DNA from: Catenuloplanes atrovinosus | GTDB taxonomy: Bacteria > Actinomycetota > Actinomycetes > Mycobacteriales > Micromonosporaceae | NCBI RefSeq assembly: GCF_031458235.1 | Contig: NZ_JAVDYB010000001.1 | Location: 2,997,001-3,061,000 of the forward strand | DNA length: 64,000 nt | Reading direction: 5' to 3' | Part shown: piece after piece, positions 7,959 to 15,766 of the stretch | Position numbering within the stretch: the stretch's first letter is position 1 | Layout: each line of letters opens with the position of its first letter | The notes under the pieces: model-generated | What the model saw: only the letters and a program-made list of their open reading frames with translations | Database searches by the model: none | What the model was told of the DNA's origin: nothing | Translations under genes and position numbers: made by a program

Positions 7959-9569
7959 TCAGTCCTCCGGCTCACCGGTCCGCAACGTGATCCGGTCCAG
8001 CCAGAACTGGGCGGCCACCGCGGCGGCCACGACCAGCACCATCAGCGGGACCGGCGTGGTCAGGTGTGCCGCCTCGGGCGTGGGCGCGATCAGCGGGACC
8101 GAGGTGAGCAGGTCCATCGTGGTCCACTCCGCGTCCGGCCGCACGTCGAAACCGCGCTGCGACACGTGCCAGAGGTGGTCGTTGACGAACGAGAGGTACA
8201 CCGCGCCGAACGCCAGCCCCACGGCGGGCAGCACCGGAAGGAACGCGCCCGGCCGCCCGGTGCGCCGCCAGATCTCGCCCTGACCGCGCAGCAGCAGCGT
8301 GAACAGCACGAGCGCGGGCACGGACAGCCAGTGCGGCGGCGTCAGCGCGGACAGCACCACGTTCGCGGCCGCCGGCACGCCGTCCAGGTTGATGGCGTTC
8401 GCGAACGCGGTCGCGGTGCCGCCGGTCAGCAGCCACGGGGCGAACGGGAGCAGCAGCAGCTCGGAGCGGTCGCCGAGCGGGCGCAGCACGCCGATCGCGA
8501 CCGCGCCGGCCAGCGCGGTCAGCACGCTCACCAGCGCGCCGGGCAGCGGCGGCAGCCAGGTGCGCAGCGCGATGCCGGTCGTGTCCAGGGTGAGCGGTGC
8601 GGGCTCGGCCGGGTCGTCGCCCAGGGCGAAGACGAACGTGCCGGCCAGCGTGCGGAACCAGGGCGCGAGCACGTACCCGGCGAGCGCCAGCACGGCCAGC
8701 ACCGTGACGCCGAGCACGATGCCGGCGACCAGCCGGTTACCGGGCGGCCCGGCGGCGTCCCCGACCGTCAGCCGGGCCCGGGTGCGGATCAGCAGCCCGA
8801 CGATGGCCAGCCCGAGCAGGGCCACGACAAGGAAGATCATCACCCAGATCGCGGCGGTGATGTGGGGCAGCAGGTCGGTGAAGGACCAGGCCAGGATCAG
8901 CGGCTCGGCGGTGTGCCGTTGCGGGTCGAACTCCCGGCCGTGCGTCAGCATCAGGCCGGTCAGATCTCCGGGGCGGCTCGCGGACCAGAGGTAGTGCGGC
9001 GTGAACTGCTGGAGCGCGGAGGCGACCACGGCCAGCACGCCGGTCACGGTGACGACGAGCAGCGCGGGCCCGCTGCGGGCGCCGCGCCAGGCCGCCAGGT
9101 ACGCGGCGGACGCCCCCGCCACGATCACCGCCAGCGAGCTGAACAGCACGGTCACCCGCAGGTAGCCGGGCAGTCCGAGGTCGGTCCAGCCGAGGTGCTC
9201 CGCGAACAGGTACCACGTCACGGCCCCCGCGGCCGGGACGAAGCACGCCAGCGGCAGCACCACCAGGCAGCGGGCGGCCAGGCGGGGTATCCGCCCGGCC
9301 CGGCTGCCGGCCCAGCCGAGCGCCGGCCCGGCGACCAGGAACACCAGCAGCGGCAGCAGGGCCAGGGTCAGTCCGAGGCCGAGCGCGCGGCCGAAACCGT
9401 ACTCGAACGCCGCCGTGTAGCCGCGGACGAGCAGGCTGCCGCTCCGGCCGGGCACGAAGTTGGTCGTGGTGGCGCTGACGTAGACGATCCGGAGCGTCGG
9501 CCAGACGAGGCTGGCGAGCCAGGCCAGGACGGCCGGGGCCAGCAGGATCCAGGGGAGTGCACGTTTCAC
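7959..9569 (-). CDS. Large polytopic membrane protein, ABC-permease-like
   Basis: 536 residues with roughly 12 hydrophobic segments. The N-terminus (VKRALPWILLAPAVLAWLAS, then VWPTLRIVYVS) resembles the first helix of sugar ABC permeases of the MalF type, but no clear EAA loop or partner ATPase was found. GTG start with TACCCT 6 bases before it and no Shine-Dalgarno, suggesting a leaderless transcript. The hydrolase gene ends 38 bases upstream; the AraC and SDR genes follow closely. It could be two fused degenerate permease halves, which I cannot verify. Confidence 0.7.
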   Translation of the reverse strand: MKRALPWILLAPAVLAWLASLVWPTLRIVYVSATTTNFVPGRSGSLLVRGYTAAFEYGFGRALGLGLTLALLPLLVFLVAGPALGWAGSRAGRIPRLAARCLVVLPLACFVPAAGAVTWYLFAEHLGWTDLGLPGYLRVTVLFSSLAVIVAGASAAYLAAWRGARSGPALLVVTVTGVLAVVASALQQFTPHYLWSASRPGDLTGLMLTHGREFDPQRHTAEPLILAWSFTDLLPHITAAIWVMIFLVVALLGLAIVGLLIRTRARLTVGDAAGPPGNRLVAGIVLGVTVLAVLALAGYVLAPWFRTLAGTFVFALGDDPAEPAPLTLDTTGIALRTWLPPLPGALVSVLTALAGAVAIGVLRPLGDRSELLLLPFAPWLLTGGTATAFANAINLDGVPAAANVVLSALTPPHWLSVPALVLFTLLLRGQGEIWRRTGRPGAFLPVLPAVGLAFGAVYLSFVNDHLWHVSQRGFDVRPDAEWTTMDLLTSVPLIAPTPEAAHLTTPVPLMVLVVAAAVAAQFWLDRITLRTGEPED

Positions 9570-9607
9570 GCGCGGAGGGTATCGGAACCCGCCCGCGCGT
9601 GCCGTGC

Positions 9608-10330
9608 TCAGATCCAGCCGTCCAGGGCGGACAGGAAGTCGGGAAGGCGTCCGTACCAGACGGTGTGGCCGGCGCCGGCCATCGTGCGGACCGTGAGGCC
9701 GGCCCGGGTGAGCCGGTCGACGGCGGCGTCGTCCGGCACGTACTCGCTGGGATCGGCCCTGATCAGCAGCGACGGTACGACCGCGACCGGCGCCAGGTCC
9801 CGGCCGACCGCGGAGGCGAGCAGCGTCGCGGTGGAGGTGGTGTCCCAGCGCAGCGCGGCCTCGACCTCGTTGAGCGCGTCCCGTTCCGGCCACGACGGCC
9901 GGTCGCGGCGCAGCGTCTCCGGCGTGCGGCTCGCCCGGCGCTTCTCCAGGTAGGCGATCGCGGACTCCAGGCCGTGGCCGCCGTCGTCGAGCCGCTGCGG
10001 CGGGTCGACGTAGACCGCGCGGGCCGGCCGCAGGCGCTCCACGGCCGCGGCCAGCACCACGCCGCCCAGCGAATGCCCGATCGCCAGCTCGGGCTCCGCC
10101 GGTACGGTGCGCAGCAGCAGCTCGGCGGCGTCGCCCAGGGTGAGGCCGCCGTCCGGCGCGGGGGAGCGGCCGTGGCCGGGCAGGTCCGGCGCGATCACCC
10201 GGTAGCCCTTCTCGGCCAGCGCGGGGCCGACCTCGTGCCAGGAGGTGGAATCGGTGATCATGCCGTGGATCAGCACGGCGACGCGATCGCCCGATCCCCA
10301 TTCGCGGGTGTACAGGATCTTCTTCTCCAC
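9608..10330 (-). CDS. Alpha/beta hydrolase
   Basis: 240 residues. Nucleophile elbow GHSLGG, oxyanion HGMITDS, PDLPGHGRS before the elbow, and a C-terminal catalytic His in GAGHTVW. Cytoplasmic, no signal peptide. GTG start with TAATCT 7 bases upstream, so probably leaderless. It is the first gene of a four-gene minus-strand run. Substrate unknown; esterases, lactonases and haloperoxidase-like enzymes share this fold. Confidence 0.9.
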   Translation of the reverse strand: MEKKILYTREWGSGDRVAVLIHGMITDSTSWHEVGPALAEKGYRVIAPDLPGHGRSPAPDGGLTLGDAAELLLRTVPAEPELAIGHSLGGVVLAAAVERLRPARAVYVDPPQRLDDGGHGLESAIAYLEKRRASRTPETLRRDRPSWPERDALNEVEAALRWDTTSTATLLASAVGRDLAPVAVVPSLLIRADPSEYVPDDAAVDRLTRAGLTVRTMAGAGHTVWYGRLPDFLSALDGWI

Positions 10331-10377
10331 CCCCGGAAGATTACCGACGGGTACGGCCGGTGCCGGTCGCGCGGTGC

Positions 10378-10399
10378 GTCGATCGATAGGAAGATCGAC
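10378..10399. promoter_or_regulatory. Inverted repeat over the MFS gene ribosome site
   Basis: GTCGATC / GATCGAC perfect 7 bp arms around GATAGGAA. The repeat covers the Shine-Dalgarno (AGGAAG) of the following MFS gene and lies between divergent genes. It could be a repressor site or an RNA hairpin that occludes the ribosome site. Confidence 0.35.
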
Positions 10400-10401
10400 G
10401 G

Positions 10402-11607
10402 GTGTTGTGGACGGCGAACTTCACCCGGTACTTCGTGGCCCGCTGCGTCTCCGTGTTCGGCGACGCGATGCTGCTGGTCGCGTCCGCGCTGGCGATCGGC
10501 GCCAGCTACGGCGCGACCGGGATCGGCGTGGTGCTGGCCGCGTGGATGGTGCCGTTCCTCGGCTTCATCCTGTTCGGCGGCGTGTTCGCGGACCGGCTCG
10601 GCGCGCGTCCGCTGATGCTCGGCGCGGACCTGGTCCGGCTGACCGCGCAGGGCACGGTCGCGGCGGTGTTCCTCACCGGCGTACCGCCGCTGTGGCTCCT
10701 GATCCTCTGTTCCGCCGTGAGCGGCGCCGCGACCGCGATGTACCAGCCCGGCGTGAACGGGATCGTGCCGCTGGTGACGGACGACCCGCAGCGCGCGAAC
10801 GCCACGATCCGGGTGGCGAACGCGATCGCGGAACTGCTCGGCCCCGCGGTCGCCGGCGTGCTGTTCGGCTTCGCCGGCGCCGGCGTGGTCTACGCGGTGG
10901 ACGCCGCCACGTTCGCGGTCAGCGCGGTGTGCCTGGCGACCGTGCGGACCGGCCGCATCCCCCGGGCCGCACGCGCCTCCATGGCCGCGGACCTGGTCGC
11001 GGGCTGGCGCGAGTTCCGCGCCCGGACCTGGCTGTGGAGCGTGATCCTGGTCTGGGTCGCGTTCGGGATCTTCCTGTTCGGTCCGCTGCTGCCGCTCGGC
11101 GCGGTGCTGGTCAGCGGCGAGCACGGCGCGCCCGCGTACGGCTGGATGCAGTCCGCGGTCGGTGCCGGCACCATCCTCGGCGGCCTGGCCGCGCTGCGCC
11201 TCCGGCCCGCCCGGCCGCTCGCGGCCGGCGCGGTGGCGATGGCCGGCTACCTGCTGCTGCCGCTGGCCATCGCGCTGCACGGCACGCTGCCGGCGCTGCT
11301 CGCCGCGGCCGTGGCGAACGGGGGCGCGTGGGCGTTCTGGTCGGTGATGTGGCAGACCAGCGTGCAGACGCGGGTGCCGCCGGACATGCTGAACCGGCTG
11401 ACCGCGTACGAGGTGCTCGGCTCCGACGGGAGCCTGCCGGTCGGGCAGGCCCTCGCCGGTCCGGTGGCCGGCGCGGTCGGCGCCGAGCGCGTGCTCGGCG
11501 CGTCCGTGCTGGTCGGCCTGCTCGGCTGCGCGGCGCTGCTGCTCACGCCCGCGGTGCGCGGGCTGCGCCGGGCCGCGGAGCCGGTCAGCTCTCCGGCTGC
11601 AACGTGA
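10402..11607 (+). CDS. MFS transporter
   Basis: 401 residues with about 12 transmembrane helices. The conserved loop-2 motif is seen as FADRLGARPLML, and helix patterning is typical of proton-driven drug or metabolite exporters of the DHA/enterobactin-exporter-like type. GTG start with AGGAAG 8 bases upstream. Divergent from the hydrolase operon. The 3' end overlaps the convergent lipoprotein gene by 23 bases. It is 4 kb from the NIS siderophore operon, and a role in siderophore export is possible but unsupported by linkage. Confidence 0.88.
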   Translation: MLWTANFTRYFVARCVSVFGDAMLLVASALAIGASYGATGIGVVLAAWMVPFLGFILFGGVFADRLGARPLMLGADLVRLTAQGTVAAVFLTGVPPLWLLILCSAVSGAATAMYQPGVNGIVPLVTDDPQRANATIRVANAIAELLGPAVAGVLFGFAGAGVVYAVDAATFAVSAVCLATVRTGRIPRAARASMAADLVAGWREFRARTWLWSVILVWVAFGIFLFGPLLPLGAVLVSGEHGAPAYGWMQSAVGAGTILGGLAALRLRPARPLAAGAVAMAGYLLLPLAIALHGTLPALLAAAVANGGAWAFWSVMWQTSVQTRVPPDMLNRLTAYEVLGSDGSLPVGQALAGPVAGAVGAERVLGASVLVGLLGCAALLLTPAVRGLRRAAEPVSSPAAT

Positions 11608-12034
11608 AGCAGTCGTCGCCGTCGTTGCCGCCGCCGGTGTCCGGCTCCCAGCGCAGCGCGGACTCCGCCACCACCAGCTGCGCGTAGGCCTCGCCGTCCT
11701 CGAGGCAGTCGTCGTGGTCGCGGCCGACCTGGGCGCCCTCCGGGTCGACCCGCCAGAGGCCGTCGGCGGTCAGCTCCACCCGTACGTCGAAGCCCTTGCC
11801 CTTGGTCTGCCGGAAGTGCGCCTGCAGCGGCACCACCCACAGCCCGGACGGCTTGCGCTCCACCTGTGCCTGGTCCCCCCGGTCCCCGGTCTCGTCCCAG
11901 GCGTCGACGTAGACGGCCGAACCCGGCTTGATCTGCCGCAGCTCGGAGTTGTCAGTGGCACCGCAGGCACCGAGCACCGGCGTGGCCGCCACGGCCACCA
12001 GGAGCACGGAGAGGGTGCGCTTGCCGGCAGACAT
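11585..12034 (-). CDS. Small lipoprotein, unknown function
   Basis: 149 residues. N-terminal signal MSAGKRTLSVLLVAVAA with a lipobox ending LGAC, so it should be lipid-anchored outside the membrane. The mature part is hydrophilic with two further Cys residues (DDCLED and DDCFTLQ) that may form a disulfide. AAGAAGAG precedes the start. The 3' end overlaps the MFS gene. I recognise no family. Confidence 0.75.
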   Translation of the reverse strand: MSAGKRTLSVLLVAVAATPVLGACGATDNSELRQIKPGSAVYVDAWDETGDRGDQAQVERKPSGLWVVPLQAHFRQTKGKGFDVRVELTADGLWRVDPEGAQVGRDHDDCLEDGEAYAQLVVAESALRWEPDTGGGNDGDDCFTLQPES

Positions 12035-12123
12035 CTCTTCTTTCGCCCTTCGACGGGGGATCTTCGTGATGCCTGCGACGCTAGACGATCAACGCAATCG
12101 GTCACGGTTCCGTGGCCGGCGCG

Positions 12124-12933
12124 TCATCCATCGGCTCCCGGCTCGAAGAACGGCATGACGCGGTCGGCGATCACCTGCGCGGCGTGCAGCGCGCGAGCCG
12201 CGCGTGCCCGGGCCTCGGCGGCGACCCCACCGGCCGGGTCCAGCCGTTGCAGGAGGCGTTGCTGGGCGGCGGCGTGGGACTGCAGCCGCGACACCGCGGT
12301 CCACAGCGCCTCGTCGATCTCCTCCACGCCGCCGGGCACCCGCGCGGGGGTCCCGGGCGCGACGTCCGTGTCCAGCGCGTCGGCGATCGCCCCGCCCAGC
12401 TTGGCGGCCGGCCAGACCGCCGCCCCCGGGACCCGCGCGAGGGTGGCGCGGGGCATGCCGGGGCTCTGGGCCTCCGCCGGGTCCTGCACGAGCACGATTC
12501 CACCGGCGGCGGCCACCGCGGCCGCGCCGTCCGCGCCGTCGTGGAGCCGGCCGGACAGCATGACCGCGATCACCCGGTCGCCGCAGACGCCGGCGGCGCT
12601 GTGCAGCAACGGGTCGATCGCGGGGCGGGTGTGGTGGACGAGCGGGCCACGGTGCAGGCGCAGCACCCGCCCGGCGGTCAGGACGAGGTGCTGCCCCGGC
12701 GGGGCGACGGTCAGCAGGCCGGGCGTCAGCCGCTGCCCGGACACCGCGTAGGCGGCGGGCAGCGGCCCGGCGCGGGCCAGCACGTCGGGCAGCCGGCCGG
12801 CCGCGTGCGACCCGGTGTGAACCACGATGATCACGCCGGCCGGCAGTCCGGCGGGCAGTCCGCCCAGCAGCCCGCGCAACGCCTCGAGGCCGCCGGCGGA
12901 GGCGCCGATCACGACAAGGTCACTGCCCGGCAT
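12124..12933 (-). CDS. Stand-alone CheB-type methylesterase domain
   Basis: 269 residues. Residues ~5-190 match the catalytic domain of CheB, which hydrolyses glutamyl methyl esters or deamidates Gln in chemoreceptors. The expected triad is present: Ser in GASAGG, His in VVHTGS, Asp in GRLHDGADG. There is no receiver domain and no other chemotaxis gene nearby. The C-terminal ~75 residues are helical (EEIDEALWTAVSRLQSHAAA), as in CheB-like regulators of stress or developmental pathways. Target unknown. Confidence 0.85.
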   Translation of the reverse strand: MPGSDLVVIGASAGGLEALRGLLGGLPAGLPAGVIIVVHTGSHAAGRLPDVLARAGPLPAAYAVSGQRLTPGLLTVAPPGQHLVLTAGRVLRLHRGPLVHHTRPAIDPLLHSAAGVCGDRVIAVMLSGRLHDGADGAAAVAAAGGIVLVQDPAEAQSPGMPRATLARVPGAAVWPAAKLGGAIADALDTDVAPGTPARVPGGVEEIDEALWTAVSRLQSHAAAQQRLLQRLDPAGGVAAEARARAARALHAAQVIADRVMPFFEPGADG

Positions 12934-12964
12934 CGCGCAGTCCTCTGCTCGGAATGGTGAGCCG

Positions 12965-12987
12965 GGCGCCGGTCCGGCACCGGCGCC
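12965..12987. other. Hairpin A in the 596-base gene-free stretch 12934-13529
   Basis: GGCGCCGGT-CCGGC-ACCGGCGCC, perfect 9 bp arms with a 5-base loop, 32 bases upstream of the CheB-like start. The whole 12934-13529 interval has no convincing coding sequence. Confidence 0.5.
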
Positions 12988-13117
12988 TGGGGCTCACCCC
13001 TCAGACTCCCGCCCCCTGCGACCCGGCGACAGACCACCAAACGATGCCGCTGCCCGTCATTAGCCGCGAAACGAAGGGAAGCGACGGCGGGTCCATTGTG
13101 CGAAGAGGTCCGGGGAC

Positions 13118-13143
13118 GCGGCCGACGTCACGACGTCGGCCGC
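13118..13143. other. Hairpin B, perfect 12 bp arms
   Basis: GCGGCCGACGTC-AC-GACGTCGGCCGC followed on the plus strand by GCCGTTTGCCTT. It looks like a terminator for plus-strand transcription, yet no plus-strand gene ends nearby. It might end an unannotated small RNA. Confidence 0.5.
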
Positions 13144-13222
13144 GCCGTTTGCCTTACGGCGGCCCTTCTCCCGACCCGGCGCCGGATGTGGGTGGTCCGT
13201 CCGGGGGACCGCTGGAAGCCTG

Positions 13223-13272
13223 CCCTCCCGGAGCGACCGGCGCGGATGCCGAACGGCGTCGCTCCGGGAGGG
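13223..13272. other. Hairpin C, perfect 15 bp arms
   Basis: CCCTCCCGGAGCGAC / GTCGCTCCGGGAGGG with a 20-base spacer that itself contains CGGC...GCCG. It is the longest perfect stem in the window outside repeat arrays and is not next to any recognised gene end. Confidence 0.55.
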
Positions 13273-13341
13273 GGCGGGGGAGTGTGGTCTGCGAGTGAGC
13301 CCAGGTTCGGCCGCGGGAGTCACGAGCTGAGGTCAGGAGGT

Positions 13342-13382
13342 TGTGCCCTGCGGCACAGAGATCAGTCCAGCCTCCTAGGAAG
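13342..13382 (-). repeat. Short repeated element, copy 1
   Basis: On the minus strand this holds the 17-mer CTTCCTAGGAGGCTGGA (plus 13366-13382) followed by a hairpin TGTGCC-GCAG-GGCACA (plus 13342-13357). The identical 17-mer and a similar hairpin recur at 15691-15766, but in the reverse order. Function unknown. Confidence 0.6.
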
Positions 13383-13529
13383 TCGAGCAGAGGTGATCGT
13401 CGCTTGCGGCGGGGGACACGTTCCTCTCCAGCGCCCCGGTCAACCGGCTCATCGTCGGCCGCTGCGGGGCTCGCTGGTGGCGCGCGGCTACGTGCGTGTG
13501 CGGGCCGAATACGCGCGGATCACGGGACG

Positions 13530-14654
13530 TCAGTCGGTATCGGTCGCGGCCAGCACGGCCAGGCACCGGTGGCCCGGTGCAAGGGCGGCCAGACCGATGT
13601 CCCAGGCCACACGCTCGAACCAGGTCGTGTCGGCGCTGAAGCCGTGCCAGATGCAGTCCCGTACACGAGCCTCGACGTCGTCGACGGGGTCGCCTTCCGG
13701 GCTGCCGGCCAGTGCGGCCAGGGACTGCCAGGCAGCCAGCCGGCCGTAGGCGCCGTAGGCACCGGAGTTGTAAGCCCCTCCCGTGGAGGCCGCGGCGAAG
13801 AGCACCTGCCATGCCCGAGCCGGCGGATGGACGGCGACCGACAGAGCGGCCCTCTTCCCTGCTCCGTGCAGACATTCCAGCCCCAGCATCAGCAGCGCGT
13901 CCGGGACCGATGCGGCGTCCAAGGGGTCCGCGAGGTCGAACACCCGCGCCTCAATGCGCCCGTTGGACTCTTCGGCCCAGTTCGCCACGGCCTTGGACAT
14001 AGCTGTGGCGACGGCCCGGGTTGTCGTCTCCTCCGCTGACGGGACACGCGCGCCGGAGATCACCGCCAGCTCGCGGCTCTCCGACGGTCCGTACGGCATC
14101 GTGTGACTGCTGCCATGGATGCTGTAGCTCGGCAGATCCGCGCTGGCCTCCAGCTCGGAGAGCGTCCGGGGCAACCAGCCCAGAGGGTGATGATTCCAAT
14201 GCGGCGACGTTGCCCAACCCGCGATCCCCGGTGTCTCCTCGACGGCCACGCCCCTGAGAATCAGTTCCTGGACCAGGCACGCCCGCAGTTCCTCCGAGGC
14301 ACGGCCGGTGAACGCCGCGGCCAGGTGCGTGGCCTCTTGGCCGGATGCCAGCAGCGAGGCCGTGTAGCGATCCAGCTTCTTACCGGCGACCTCAGCTGAG
14401 GAGACCAGCCGCAGCGCCTGGATGACATTGTCGGGACCAGCGGTGGTGGCGAGCAGCCGAAGCAGATGATCGAAGGCGCTTCTGTACTGCCACATCTGCT
14501 TGCTGGAGCCGTACTTCCTGGCGAGAGCGATGCCGAGGTCCGCGGCAAAGGCCGCGTCCCCCTGCGCGACGCGGCTGTCGGCCACCGCCCACACGCCGGT
14601 GACGTCCGTCAGGTCCGGCAACTCCGTCACGATCTTCTGTATCCGGTCGACCAC
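13530..14654 (-). CDS. DUF6183-like protein
   Basis: 374-residue soluble protein with no signal peptide or membrane segment. The C-terminal GGAYNSGAYGAYGRLAAWQS followed by LAALAG recalls the actinobacterial DUF6183 family of unknown function; the assignment is from memory of the motif. I chose the GTG (VDRIQKIVTELPD) because TAGGCT lies exactly 7 bases upstream; the ATG 20 codons earlier has no ribosome site and would add an Arg-rich tail. Base composition is slightly less GC-rich than its neighbours. It lies between the two copies of the short repeat. Confidence 0.7.
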   Translation of the reverse strand: MVDRIQKIVTELPDLTDVTGVWAVADSRVAQGDAAFAADLGIALARKYGSSKQMWQYRSAFDHLLRLLATTAGPDNVIQALRLVSSAEVAGKKLDRYTASLLASGQEATHLAAAFTGRASEELRACLVQELILRGVAVEETPGIAGWATSPHWNHHPLGWLPRTLSELEASADLPSYSIHGSSHTMPYGPSESRELAVISGARVPSAEETTTRAVATAMSKAVANWAEESNGRIEARVFDLADPLDAASVPDALLMLGLECLHGAGKRAALSVAVHPPARAWQVLFAAASTGGAYNSGAYGAYGRLAAWQSLAALAGSPEGDPVDDVEARVRDCIWHGFSADTTWFERVAWDIGLAALAPGHRCLAVLAATDTD

Positions 14655-14824
14655 GGCCCTGAGCCTACGTATCCGTTGGGCCCGTTCGCCGGGTGCCGGC
14701 CTCGGCCGTGGCATCCCGCGACACGGTCAACAGCGGTGCCGGGTGGAGCGGGCCGAGCCGGCGGCGGCCGGTAACCGGTCGGACAGTGAGCGAGGCCGCG
14801 CAGCGGCGTGGTGTCCGGGCATGG

Positions 14825-15457
14825 CTATGCCGGCGTGATGACCCCGCCGGGCTTGATTGATACCGTGACGCCGATCTCTTCGGATACGGCCTTGGCGAGC
14901 GCTGCATCTGCCTCGGTTCGGCTCTGGGTGGGCGGGTTGATGTACTCGCCGTAGATGACGATGCCGTCGAAGTCGGCTGAGAGGCCGGCGGTCGAGTTGA
15001 TCGTGAAGTTGGCGAACAGCCCGTGGCCGCTGCGGCCGTCGAGAGCTTTCTGCCCGCGGGTGATGTCGGCCATGCTGTGCTTGCGTTCCTGGATGGTCAC
15101 GGTGATACCGAGCTGGGCTGCCTTCTCCGTGACGGCCCTCTGCGTCTGGTTCGCTTCGCCGTGCCAGAGCAGGATTGTGGACCCTGCCTGCGCGTCGTTC
15201 ACCGAGGCGAGGTAACCGTTCGCGTACACGTCGGGTTGGCCGGCGATCCAGGTGTTCAGGTGGGAGAGCCGGTCTTGCATCACGGCGCTGCCGGGCAGCG
15301 TGGCGGGTGCGGGCTCGGCGGTCGCGCTGCCCATCACTCCCGCACCTGCGAGCGTGGCCGCGGTCACCACGGCGGTCGCGGTGAACACCGTACGGCGACG
15401 CCACCGCTTTGCTGTCGTGGAAGCCGGCGGGTCGTCGGCTGTCTCGTCGAAGGTCAT
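14825..15457 (-). CDS. Secreted or membrane-anchored protein, unknown
   Basis: 210 residues. After a charged N-terminus (AKRWRRRT) there is one hydrophobic segment near residues 24-46 ending at SATAEPAP, so it is probably exported, either cleaved or anchored with the bulk outside. The mature domain (QPDVYANGYLASVNDAQAGS, later FDGIVIYGEYI) has mixed alpha/beta character and no Cys. The Shine-Dalgarno AGGGGAAG supports the ATG. I recognise no family. It is followed on the minus strand by the DUF6183-like gene after 170 bases. Confidence 0.65.
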   Translation of the reverse strand: MTFDETADDPPASTTAKRWRRRTVFTATAVVTAATLAGAGVMGSATAEPAPATLPGSAVMQDRLSHLNTWIAGQPDVYANGYLASVNDAQAGSTILLWHGEANQTQRAVTEKAAQLGITVTIQERKHSMADITRGQKALDGRSGHGLFANFTINSTAGLSADFDGIVIYGEYINPPTQSRTEADAALAKAVSEEIGVTVSIKPGGVITPA

Positions 15458-15690
15458 GTTCTTCCCCTATCGAGGTATGGACCGGGCGGGCCGGCAGATG
15501 GCGCTCACCATGTGCCGGCCCGCCCGGGATGAGTCGAGCGTTACGAGCAAGCCGCCCGCCTGGGGTCAGCCAGTCACCGGGCCGGTGCCTGGAATGGTGC
15601 GGACGATGGTACGCATGCTGGGGAAATAGACGGTCGCGCGGCAGATGCCGCCGCCGTCGCGGACCGAGCCGCACGGTGACACCGCATCAA

Positions 15691-15766
15691 TCCAGCCTCC
15701 TAGGAAGGCCAAGCGGGGTGTGACGCCCGGCGCAAGGGCGGGCTGGTGCCCTCGGCACCGAAGATC
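15691..15766 (-). repeat. Short repeated element, copy 2
   Basis: Minus-strand order: hairpin GGTGCC-GAG-GGCACC (plus 15745-15759), a 37-base GC-rich spacer, then the 17-mer CTTCCTAGGAGGCTGGA (plus 15691-15707). Compared with copy 1 the outer pair of the hairpin changes from T-A to G-C, preserving pairing. It lies in the 307-base gene-free stretch 15458-15764 and its hairpin touches the decarboxylase stop, where it may also terminate the siderophore operon. Confidence 0.6.

Noticed and set aside
13060-13323. 87-codon minus-strand ORF
   Set aside because: Runs through two long perfect hairpins and has random-looking Arg/Pro/Ser composition.
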